NCBI GenBank assembly: GCA_903950295.1
Contig: CAJBAP010000469.1
Coordinates: 1-7,141, forward strand
Direction of reading: 5' to 3'
Length of the DNA: 7,141 nt
From: an uncultured Rhodocyclaceae bacterium
Lineage (GTDB): Bacteria > Pseudomonadota > Gammaproteobacteria > Burkholderiales > Rhodocyclaceae
A model generated the notes under the pieces. It had not been told where the DNA came from and did no database searches. It saw only the letters and a program-made list of their open reading frames with translations. The translations under genes and the position numbers were made by a program. This document shows, piece after piece, positions 1 to 5,721 of this stretch (within the stretch, counting starts at the first letter, position 1; the number at the start of each line of letters is the position of its first letter).

Positions 1-1
1 C

Positions 2-1144
2 ATCGCCCGCCTGCGCTCCGCCGACTTCCTCGAGGGCGAGTTGCTCTCGAACGAAAACTTCGCCGTCGACTATGCGATTTGTCCCGAGCAGGACATCACC
101 GATTACATCGTCAAGCTGATCGAATTTCCTGAAGCACTGCAAGTGCTTGAGTTCGCCGACGGTATCGTCACACTGGTTGGCGTGCGCGCCTATCAGGGCG
201 GCTTGTTGGTAGGCAAACCGATCCGCGCCATGCGCGAGCACCTGCCCCCGGCCGTCGATGCGCGTATTGCCGCGATCTTCCGTGAGCACCAACCCCTCGA
301 TCCGGACGGTCATACCGTCATCGAACCGGGTGACGAGGTTTTCGTGCTCGCCGCCACGGCGCACATTCGTCCCGTCCTGCAAGAATTGCGGCGCATGCTG
401 GAGCCGGTCAAGCGCGTCATGATTGCCGGTGGCGGCAATATCGGCTTGCGTGTCGCTTCGATGCTGAGCAAAAAATATGCAGTCAAACTCATCGAGCGCG
501 ATCGGCAGCGTGCGGAAATCATCGCCGGCAAGCTCGACGATACGCTGGTACTGCATGGCGAGGGTACTGACGAAAAGTTGCTGGCGCAGGAAAACATCGA
601 CGAGATCGACATGTTTCTCGCGCTGACCAACGACGACGAAGACAATATCATGGCTGCCTCGCTGGCCAAGCGTCTGGGCTGCAAGCGGGTACTGGCACTA
701 ATCAATCGCCGCGCCTATGCCGATATGGTTCAAGGTGGGCCGATCGACATCGGCCTGTCACCCGCACAGGTCTCCATCGGCGCACTGCTCACCCATGTAC
801 GGCGCGGCGACGTCGCCAAGGTCCATAGCCTGCGCCGTGGCGCGGCCGAAGCACTCGAAATTATTGCCCACGGTGACAAGACCACCTCAAAAATCGTCGG
901 CCGGCGCATCGACGAACTGCCCATCATCAAGGGCACGCACATCGGCGCCATCGTGCGGCGCGGACACGAGTCGGAAGTCGTGATGAAAGAGGGCTTCCTC
1001 GTCGATGAGTGGGTCAACCACGTCATCATTCCGCACCACGACACGGTGATCGAATCCGACGACCACGTTATCGTCTTCTGCATGCGCAAGCGCCAGGTCG
1101 CAGAAGTCGAGCGACTATTCCAGGTCTCCGTTGGCTTTCTTTAA
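2..1144 (+). CDS. trkA: Trk potassium uptake system peripheral protein TrkA (5' end outside window)
   Basis: TrkA is the cytoplasmic NAD(H)-binding regulatory subunit that assembles on the TrkH channel and controls K+ uptake. The reading frame is open from the first bases of the window (IARLRSADF...), so the gene starts upstream. About 95 N-terminal residues are missing compared with the 458-residue E. coli protein, and the TTG at 41 is internal, not the start. The 380 visible residues hold the end of the first RCK/TrkA-N domain, the first TrkA-C domain (to about residue 125), a second Rossmann domain opening with the dinucleotide motif GGGNIG (visible residues 143-148) and the acidic strand end LIERD (about 163-167), then a second TrkA-C domain. 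The C-terminus VERLFQVSVGFL closely resembles E. coli TrkA. Family and function are secure. trkH follows after 27 bp on the same strand, indicating an operon. No internal defect is seen. Confidence 0.96.
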   Translation: MARLRSADFLEGELLSNENFAVDYAICPEQDITDYIVKLIEFPEALQVLEFADGIVTLVGVRAYQGGLLVGKPIRAMREHLPPAVDARIAAIFREHQPLDPDGHTVIEPGDEVFVLAATAHIRPVLQELRRMLEPVKRVMIAGGGNIGLRVASMLSKKYAVKLIERDRQRAEIIAGKLDDTLVLHGEGTDEKLLAQENIDEIDMFLALTNDDEDNIMAASLAKRLGCKRVLALINRRAYADMVQGGPIDIGLSPAQVSIGALLTHVRRGDVAKVHSLRRGAAEALEIIAHGDKTTSKIVGRRIDELPIIKGTHIGAIVRRGHESEVVMKEGFLVDEWVNHVIIPHHDTVIESDDHVIVFCMRKRQVAEVERLFQVSVGFL

Positions 1145-1171
1145 TCGCGCCATGTCGCACTGACGCCAGCC

Positions 1172-2626
1172 GTGAAGCGCTTTTACCCCGTCATCCGTGT
1201 CTTTGGTGTGTTGCTGACGTGCTTCTCGTTCACCATGCTTGTCCCCTTGTTGCTGTCCTGGTTTTTGCATGACGGGGCAGAATCCGCCTACGATGAAGCC
1301 TTCCTGATCACTCTCGCCACCGGCCTGGGTTTGTGGTGGGCAGCGCGACGTGAAAAACACGACCTGAAGGTACGCGATGGCTTTCTCATGGTCGTCATGG
1401 TGTGGACGCTTCTCCCGATCTTCGCCGGGATGCCGCTGATTTTTCATCTGGGCATTTCCTTCACCGACGCCTATTTCGAGGCCGTTTCCGGGTTGACCAC
1501 CACCGGCTCGACCGTACTGCCCAATCTCGACAAATTGCCGGCATCGATCAACCTCTGGCGCGGCATGCTGGTCTGGCTGGGCGGCATGGGCCTGATCGTG
1601 CTCGCCGTCGCCGTGCTGCCACTACTGGGCATCGGCGGCCGGCAAATGTTCAAGGCCGAAGCACCAGGACCGATGAAGGACTCGCAACTGACACCACGCA
1701 TGACGCAGACGGCCAAGGGTCTCTGGCTGGTCTATGCCGGCATCACCGTTGCGTGCATTCTGAGCTTTTACTTCGCCGGCATGGACTGGCTCGATGCCTT
1801 CGTGCACGCCTTCTCGGTAATGGGTCTGGGGGGGTTTTCCAGCCATGACGCCAGCTTCGGTTATTTCGATTCCCCCCTGCTCGAGTTCATCGCCGTACTG
1901 TTCATGCTGGTGGCGGGCATGAATTTCGCCACCCATTTTCTTGCCTTGCATGGCCACTCGTTGAAGCCCTACCGGCACGATCCGGAAGCAGGCTGGTTCC
2001 TCGCCGTCACCGTCGGCAGCATTCTCGGCATCGCGATCTATCTCTATGTGCTCGATGTCTACCCGGACATGGAGACTGCGCTGCGACATAGCGCCTTCAA
2101 TCTCGTGTCGATCGCCACCACGACCGGACTGGCATCGGTCGATTACAGCCTCTGGCCGATGTTTGCGCCGCTGTGGATGCTGTTTTTGTCGAGCTTCGTA
2201 ACGAGCGCCGGTTCGACCGGCGGCGGCATCAAGATGATCCGCGCACTGATTCTCTACAAGCAGGTCTATCGAGAGCTGGTGCGCGCCATGCATCCAAGTG
2301 TCGTCTGGCCGATTCGCGTCGGTGGCGGCGTGGTACCGCAGAACATCATCACAGCCGTGCTGGCCTTCGGTTTCGCTTACATGTGCATCATTGTCACATT
2401 GACGCTCGTGCTGTCATTCTCCGGCCTCGACATCATCTCCGCTTTCTCGGCAGTAGTCGCCAGCATCAACAACACCGGTCCCGGTCTCAATTTGGTCGGC
2501 CCGGCCACCACCTATGAAATCCTGACCGATTTCCAGACTTGGGTATGCACTGTCGCCATGCTGCTCGGGCGACTGGAAATCTTCACCTTGCTGGTAGTGC
2601 TGACGCCCGCGTTCTGGCGCAAGTAA
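1172..2626 (+). CDS. trkH: Trk potassium uptake system membrane subunit TrkH
   Basis: TrkH is the inner-membrane K+ channel-like subunit of the Trk system, gated by TrkA. The product has 484 residues, normal for the family (E. coli 483), and is hydrophobic throughout, with the four membrane-pore-membrane repeats of the SKT superfamily. The four selectivity-filter loops are recognisable by their conserved glycines: TTTGST (109-114), GLGGFS (218-223), TTTGLAS (316-322) and NNTGPG (433-438). The late motif GRLEI (466-470) is also typical. The start is taken as GTG at 1172 because MKRFYPVIRVFGVLL matches the usual TrkH N-terminus. There is no strong Shine-Dalgarno sequence before it, and the ATG at 1152 meets a stop after three codons. 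The gene lies 27 bp after trkA, so translation may be partly coupled to it. A strong terminator follows at 2656-2686. Confidence 0.97.
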   Translation: MKRFYPVIRVFGVLLTCFSFTMLVPLLLSWFLHDGAESAYDEAFLITLATGLGLWWAARREKHDLKVRDGFLMVVMVWTLLPIFAGMPLIFHLGISFTDAYFEAVSGLTTTGSTVLPNLDKLPASINLWRGMLVWLGGMGLIVLAVAVLPLLGIGGRQMFKAEAPGPMKDSQLTPRMTQTAKGLWLVYAGITVACILSFYFAGMDWLDAFVHAFSVMGLGGFSSHDASFGYFDSPLLEFIAVLFMLVAGMNFATHFLALHGHSLKPYRHDPEAGWFLAVTVGSILGIAIYLYVLDVYPDMETALRHSAFNLVSIATTTGLASVDYSLWPMFAPLWMLFLSSFVTSAGSTGGGIKMIRALILYKQVYRELVRAMHPSVVWPIRVGGGVVPQNIITAVLAFGFAYMCIIVTLTLVLSFSGLDIISAFSAVVASINNTGPGLNLVGPATTYEILTDFQTWVCTVAMLLGRLEIFTLLVVLTPAFWRK

Positions 2627-2655
2627 GCAGCATCCCGACGGGTCACCCCAAATAG

Positions 2656-2686
2656 AAAACGCTCCCGCTTGGAGGGGGAGCGTTTT
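2656..2686. terminator. Bidirectional rho-independent terminator between trkH and the small - strand gene
   Basis: A perfect 11-bp inverted repeat (aaaacgctccc at 2656-2666, gggagcgtttt at 2676-2686) encloses a 9-nt loop. The GC-rich core is flanked by four A on the left and four T on the right, so the transcript of either strand has a stem ending in a U run. It lies 29 bp after the trkH stop and 15 bp beyond the stop of the convergent small gene, where a shared terminator is expected. Confidence 0.9.
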
Positions 2687-2701
2687 GCAGGCCGCGTAAA
2701 T

Positions 2702-2971
2702 TTACTTGGCTGCGGGCGCTGCAGGAACTGCCGGGGTAGCTGCTGCTGCGGGGGCAGCCGCAGGAGTTGCCGGCGCCACTTTCTTGTGCTTCTTGACGGC
2801 CTTTTTCTCGGCCGGGGCGGCGGCTTGCGGTGCGGTGGCGGCCGGTTTCGCTTCCGGCGCGGCGGCAGCAACTGCAGGCTTGGCTTCGGGCGCGGCCGGC
2901 TTGGGAGCATCAGCAGCAAAAGCGGACACGGCAAACAAACCGGCAATCAGGGTGGCAAGCAGCTTGGACAT
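2702..2971 (-). CDS. Small exported Ala/Pro/Lys-rich protein of unknown function
   Basis: An 89-residue protein. Residues 1-19 look like a Sec signal peptide: MSK, then a hydrophobic stretch, then SAFA with probable signal peptidase I cleavage before Ala20. The mature part of about 70 residues is almost entirely Ala, Pro, Lys and Glu. It contains two copies of AAPEAKPA (26-33 and 37-44) and a basic cluster KKAVKKHKK (56-64). No folded domain is recognisable, and it is probably a disordered periplasmic protein. The start is supported by a GAGAGGA ribosome site 7 nt upstream (2979-2985) and by the clean signal peptide; the terminator at 2656-2686 fits its 3' end. It lies 108 bp downstream of the phosphofructokinase gene on the same strand, and read-through is possible. 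Similar low-complexity exported proteins are common in betaproteobacteria, but I cannot assign a function. Open frames on the other strand here are by-products of the GC-rich repeats. Confidence 0.8.
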   Translation of the reverse strand: MSKLLATLIAGLFAVSAFAADAPKPAAPEAKPAVAAAAPEAKPAATAPQAAAPAEKKAVKKHKKVAPATPAAAPAAAATPAVPAAPAAK

Positions 2972-2978
2972 TTCAGTT

Positions 2979-2985
2979 TCCTCTC
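2979..2985 (-). promoter_or_regulatory. Ribosome binding site of the small exported protein gene
   Basis: On the - strand this reads GAGAGGA, complementary to the 16S rRNA 3' end, 7 nt before the ATG whose first base is at 2971. It is a strong site and supports the call that this low-complexity frame is a real gene. Confidence 0.7.
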
Positions 2986-3079
2986 GTTAGGTCATCAGCG
3001 CACATGCGCCTGCTTCCAATAACGAAGGGGGGAAAGAGTCGATGACCCGGCAACTGTAACGCTTTGTAAGCTTGCAAGC

Positions 3080-4183
3080 TCAGTCGCCAAAGCTGGTGCC
3101 TACCCGCCGCGCCGATATTACCCACGCGTGATCTGGCGGCACGGTCTTGACCTTGTTGCCAATCATTTCGAGCTTCACCGGGCGCGTTTCCTCACCTTTG
3201 GCCGCCACCATCACACCGTAGTGTTTCTTGGCGATGAGATCGGCACAGGCAGTGCCGAGGCGAGTGGCGAGGATGCGGTCGGCCGCTGATGGTGTGCCGC
3301 CACGTTGCAGGTGCCCGAGAATCGTCAGGCGCGCTTCCAGCCCGGTGAGTTTTTCCAGTTGCTGGGCGAGGCGCAGGGTACGACCGGCGTAGAGCAATTC
3401 GGCAGCATCCGCTTCCGTATCGTCGGCCTTGCGCTTGGATTTTTTCTTGCTGGCGGATTCGATCGCAGCCAGATCCTGTATCGAGATTGCCCCCTCGGCG
3501 ACGGCGACGATGGAGAACGGTTTGCCGCCGCGTGCGCGTTCGCGGATCGCTTCGGCGACGCTGGCCACGTCATAGGGGATCTCGGGAATCAGGATCACGT
3601 CGGCACCACCGGCAATGCCCGCCCCCAGCGCCAGCCAGCCGGCGCGATGGCCCATGATTTCGACGACGATGATGCGGTGATGACTGTGCGCCGTGCTGTG
3701 CAGGCGGTCGATGGCCTCGGTGGCGATGCCCAACGCGGTGTCGAAACCGAAGGTGATATCAGTGCCGAACACATCGTTGTCGATGGTCTTGGGCAGGGTG
3801 ATGACGTTCAGCCCCTTCTGCTTCAGGCGCAAGGCATTTTTGAGTGTGCCACCACCGCCCAGACAGACGAGGCAGTCGAGGTGGTTGTCGTGGTAGTTGC
3901 CGACGATGGCGTCGGTCATGTCAAGGATCTTGCCACCCACTGGCATCCGGTGCGGTTTGTCACGGCTGGTGCCGAGGATGGTGCCTCCGGTGGTGAGGAT
4001 GCCCGAGAGTTGGCCGCCGTCGAGCGGCATGGTGCGGTTTTCCATCAGGCCGCGAAAACCATCGCGAAAGCCGATGACGTGCATCTTGTAATGGCCCATG
4101 GCGGCCTTGCCGACGCCGCGGATCGCTGCGTTGAGACCGGGGCTGTCGCCGCCGGCGGTGAGAATGCCAATATGCTGGGTCAT
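3080..4183 (-). CDS. pfkA: 6-phosphofructokinase (group III type; ATP or PPi donor unresolved)
   Basis: Phosphorylates fructose 6-phosphate to fructose 1,6-bisphosphate in glycolysis; PPi-using members of this family also run in reverse. The product has 367 residues. Motifs in order: [13 protein letters not shown] (11-23, donor phosphate loop), LGTSRDKP (70-77), LGGGGT (108-113), PKTIDND (131-137, catalytic base Asp135), SHHR (167-170), EIMGHRAGW (175-183, sugar-phosphate site) and LGHLQRGG (289-296). A Lys-rich insert (KKKSKRK, 246-252) sits about 30 residues before that last motif. Lys132, where E. coli PfkA has Gly124, is typical of group III and PPi enzymes, while Gly112 at the Gly104 position is typical of ATP enzymes. 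Gly111 replaces the usual acidic residue (Asp103 in E. coli). The start at 4183 is chosen over the in-frame ATG at 4219 because AAGGAG lies 6 nt before it and [12 protein letters not shown] is the family N-terminus. The gene is transcribed divergently from hemE. Confidence 0.93.
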   Translation of the reverse strand: MTQHIGILTAGGDSPGLNAAIRGVGKAAMGHYKMHVIGFRDGFRGLMENRTMPLDGGQLSGILTTGGTILGTSRDKPHRMPVGGKILDMTDAIVGNYHDNHLDCLVCLGGGGTLKNALRLKQKGLNVITLPKTIDNDVFGTDITFGFDTALGIATEAIDRLHSTAHSHHRIIVVEIMGHRAGWLALGAGIAGGADVILIPEIPYDVASVAEAIRERARGGKPFSIVAVAEGAISIQDLAAIESASKKKSKRKADDTEADAAELLYAGRTLRLAQQLEKLTGLEARLTILGHLQRGGTPSAADRILATRLGTACADLIAKKHYGVMVAAKGEETRPVKLEMIGNKVKTVPPDHAWVISARRVGTSFGD

Positions 4184-4189
4184 GTACGT

Positions 4190-4195
4190 CTCCTT
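4190..4195 (-). promoter_or_regulatory. Ribosome binding site deciding the phosphofructokinase start
   Basis: On the - strand this is AAGGAG, 6 nt upstream of the ATG at 4183. It lies inside the 12-codon extension that an upstream start at 4219 would translate. This is the main reason for choosing the shorter 367-residue protein. Confidence 0.85.
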
Positions 4196-4246
4196 GTTGG
4201 ATGGGGCATTGTGCGTCAATTGCTCGCCATTGCGCCAATGAGGGCA

Positions 4247-4255
4247 TGCGATAAT
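4247..4255 (+). promoter_or_regulatory. Extended -10 promoter of hemE
   Basis: TGCGATAAT is an extended -10 element (TGn followed by GATAAT, five of six matches to TATAAT). It lies 26 bp before the hemE ATG, which would give a leader of about 20 nt. No good -35 is present at 16-18 bp spacing, as is common for extended -10 promoters. A small inverted repeat CATTG-CGC-CAATG (4228-4240) covers the -35 region. This is read from sequence only. Confidence 0.6.
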
Positions 4256-4281
4256 TGCATAAACACACTGGATTCTCGACC

Positions 4282-5337
4282 ATGGCCCGTCCCAAGAACG
4301 ACAACTTTCTGCGTGCTCTGCTGCGCGAGCCGACCGATCGCACGCCCCTCTGGCTGATGCGCCAGGCTGGTCGCTACCTGCCCGAATACAACGAGACGCG
4401 CCGCCGTGCCGGCAATTTTCTTGCGCTATGCAAGAACCCCAGCCTCGCCTGCGAAGTAACGCTGCAACCCCTGGCGCGCTTCGATCTCGATGCCGCCATC
4501 CTGTTTTCCGACATTCTCACCGTGCCCGACGCGATGGGCCTCGGCCTGTATTTCGCCGAAGGTGAGGGGCCGAAATTCGAGCGTCCGCTGCGCGAAGAAT
4601 GGGCCATCCGCGATCTCACCCCGCCCGATCCCTACGACCATCTGCGCTATGTGATGGATGCGGTGGTGGAAATCCGCCGCGCGCTCGACAATTCGGTACC
4701 GCTGATCGGTTTCTCCGGCTCGCCCTTCACACTGGCCTGCTACATGGTCGAAGGTGGCGGCTCAGCCGACTTCCGCACGCTCAAGACCATGCTCTACAGC
4801 CGCCCCGATCTCCTGCACCGCATTCTGGAGGTGAATGCCACGGCAGTGACGAACTACCTGAATGCCCAGATCGAGTCGGGCGCACAGGCGGTGCAAATCT
4901 TCGACACCTGGGGCGGCGCGCTGTCGCATGCGGCCTACCAGGAGTTTTCGCTCAGCTACATGCAGCGCGTGATCGCTGGCCTGAAGAAAACCCATGACGG
5001 CGAGCGCATTCCCTGCATCGTGTTCACCAAGGGCGGTGGCCAATGGCTCGAGGCCATCGCTGCCTGCGGTTGCGATGCCGTCGGCCTTGACTGGACCACC
5101 GATATCGGTGAGGCGCGCCGCCGCGTCGGCGACAAAGTGGCGTTGCAAGGCAACTTCGACCCGATGGCACTGTTCGCCTCCCCAGAAGCTGTCGCGGCAG
5201 AAGCCACGCGCATCCTCGATAACTACGGTAGTGGCACCGGCCATGTCTTCAACCTGGGTCACGGTATCAATCAGCACACCCCGCCGGAGAACGTTTCGGT
5301 GCTCGTCGAAACGGTTCACAACTACGGCAAAAAGTGA
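4282..5337 (+). CDS. hemE: Uroporphyrinogen decarboxylase HemE
   Basis: Cytosolic enzyme of haem and sirohaem-branch tetrapyrrole synthesis. It removes four carboxyl groups from the acetate side chains of uroporphyrinogen III to give coproporphyrinogen III, with no cofactor. The product has 351 residues, close to the usual 354. Signature [13 protein letters not shown] (24-36) supplies the substrate-binding Arg27 and Arg31. FSDIL (75-79) supplies the key Asp77 (Asp86 in the human enzyme). [14 protein letters not shown] (145-158) includes Tyr154, FDTWGG (207-212) is intact, and GHGI (326-329) gives the conserved His327. The ATG at 4282 is chosen because [22 protein letters not shown] is the family N-terminus; the TTG at 4255 would add nine unsupported residues and overlaps the -10 element. 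The ribosome site is weak. The gene stands alone, divergent from the phosphofructokinase gene, and is followed by a long non-coding gap before priA. Confidence 0.98.
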   Translation: MARPKNDNFLRALLREPTDRTPLWLMRQAGRYLPEYNETRRRAGNFLALCKNPSLACEVTLQPLARFDLDAAILFSDILTVPDAMGLGLYFAEGEGPKFERPLREEWAIRDLTPPDPYDHLRYVMDAVVEIRRALDNSVPLIGFSGSPFTLACYMVEGGGSADFRTLKTMLYSRPDLLHRILEVNATAVTNYLNAQIESGAQAVQIFDTWGGALSHAAYQEFSLSYMQRVIAGLKKTHDGERIPCIVFTKGGGQWLEAIAACGCDAVGLDWTTDIGEARRRVGDKVALQGNFDPMALFASPEAVAAEATRILDNYGSGTGHVFNLGHGINQHTPPENVSVLVETVHNYGKK

Positions 5338-5339
5338 GA

Positions 5340-5360
5340 GGCAGCCGGAAACCCGCTGCC
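5340..5360 (+). terminator. Possible weak terminator after hemE
   Basis: GGCAGC (5340-5345) pairs with GCTGCC (5355-5360), with two more G-C pairs possible inside a single mismatch and an AAA loop. It begins 3 bp after the hemE stop. Only a short, interrupted T stretch (cgctttgct) follows, so the evidence for intrinsic termination is modest. Confidence 0.35.
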
Positions 5361-5433
5361 CGCTTTGCTATCCGCCGGTGCTCCCCGCCAAGCCTTGCCC
5401 AGAAAGGGTTTCAGGGGGGCAGCAAAAGTTGAC

Positions 5434-5442
5434 TTATACACA
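5434..5442 (+). promoter_or_regulatory. DnaA box 1 (TTATACACA)
   Basis: Exact match to the DnaA consensus TTATNCACA, at the left edge of the AT-rich core of the hemE-priA gap. Same orientation as the two boxes further right. Binding is inferred from sequence. Confidence 0.6.
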
Positions 5443-5478
5443 AAATATTGAACCCCATGATTTATTGAGGGTTTCTGT

Positions 5479-5500
5479 TTTGTTGCAGGCTTGCAACAAA
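5479..5500. repeat. Perfect 9-bp inverted repeat with 4-nt loop
   Basis: TTTGTTGCA (5479-5487) and TGCAACAAA (5492-5500) are exact reverse complements around GGCT. No T run follows on either strand, so it does not look like an ordinary terminator. The TTGCAAC part of the right arm recurs at 5532-5538, hinting at a protein-binding motif. It lies between DnaA box 1 and boxes 2 and 3. Confidence 0.6.
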
Positions 5501-5596
5501 TAACTCTATGAATTAAAAGGGTTTATCATTTTTGCAACCCGTTATTACCATGACTTTGGCACTAGATGCAAGAGCCTGGAAATATTTTATTGGGCA

Positions 5597-5605
5597 TTAT
5601 TCACA
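5597..5605 (+). promoter_or_regulatory. DnaA box 2 (TTATTCACA)
   Basis: Exact match to TTATNCACA. It is paired with an identical box starting 12 bp later on the same strand, close to one helical turn away. Confidence 0.65.
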
Positions 5606-5608
5606 AAG

Positions 5609-5617
5609 TTATTCACA
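5609..5617 (+). promoter_or_regulatory. DnaA box 3 (TTATTCACA)
   Basis: Identical to box 2 and separated from it by three bases (aag). Tandem boxes on one face of the helix suit cooperative DnaA binding. It lies about 105 bp before the priA start. Confidence 0.65.
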
Positions 5618-5721
5618 CCCCCTGATCCAAACAAAAATCGCTTTCTGGCCAAGCCATTAAGCGTGTTTGCGCAGAGTATTTCGAAAGAACGCGGCTAACT
5701 CGATATTCCAGTGACACTCCC

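Larger units (their letters stand above)
5338..5721. other. hemE-priA intergenic region with AT-rich core and DnaA boxes
   Basis: A 384-bp gap with no credible gene. The first 90 bases or so are GC-rich and contain a possible weak hemE terminator. From about 5420 to 5690 the sequence becomes markedly AT-rich, unlike the rest of the window. This part holds three perfect TTATNCACA DnaA boxes (5434, 5597, 5609), a 9-bp perfect stem-loop (5479-5500), two TTGCAAC copies (5491 and 5532) and three AGGGTTT copies (5405, 5468, 5518). The only reading frame of note, 5550-5660 (36 codons), has no ribosome site and overlaps the boxes, so I do not call it. The layout resembles a replication origin or DnaA-regulated region. 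That role is inferred. Confidence 0.6.

Noticed and set aside
1622..2293. A 223-codon open frame on the - strand inside trkH
   Set aside because: It is antisense to conserved TrkH sequence, including pore loops, and has no recognisable protein features.
2706..2990. Gly/Ala-rich open frame on the + strand opposite the small exported protein
   Set aside because: It mirrors the GC-rich Ala/Pro codons of the - strand gene, which has the signal peptide, ribosome site and terminator.
2990..3047. GGTCATC and GATGACC 7-bp inverted arms 44 nt apart, plus a small GCGCA-CA-TGCGC hairpin between them, considered as a leader element of the small gene
   Set aside because: The arms are short and distant, and they match no riboswitch or leader class I recognise.
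3069..3080. 12-bp palindrome agcttgcaagct at the phosphofructokinase stop codon, considered as a terminator
   Set aside because: It is a loopless palindrome with no following U run, so it is a poor intrinsic terminator. It may be chance or a protein site.
3305..4357. A 350-codon open frame on the + strand opposite the phosphofructokinase gene
   Set aside because: It lies antisense to a clearly real enzyme gene, runs into the hemE start in another frame, and its translation matches no family. Long antisense frames are expected in GC-rich coding DNA.
5550..5660. A 36-codon ATG-initiated frame in the hemE-priA gap
   Set aside because: It has no ribosome binding site, its composition follows the AT-rich region, and it overlaps the tandem DnaA boxes.
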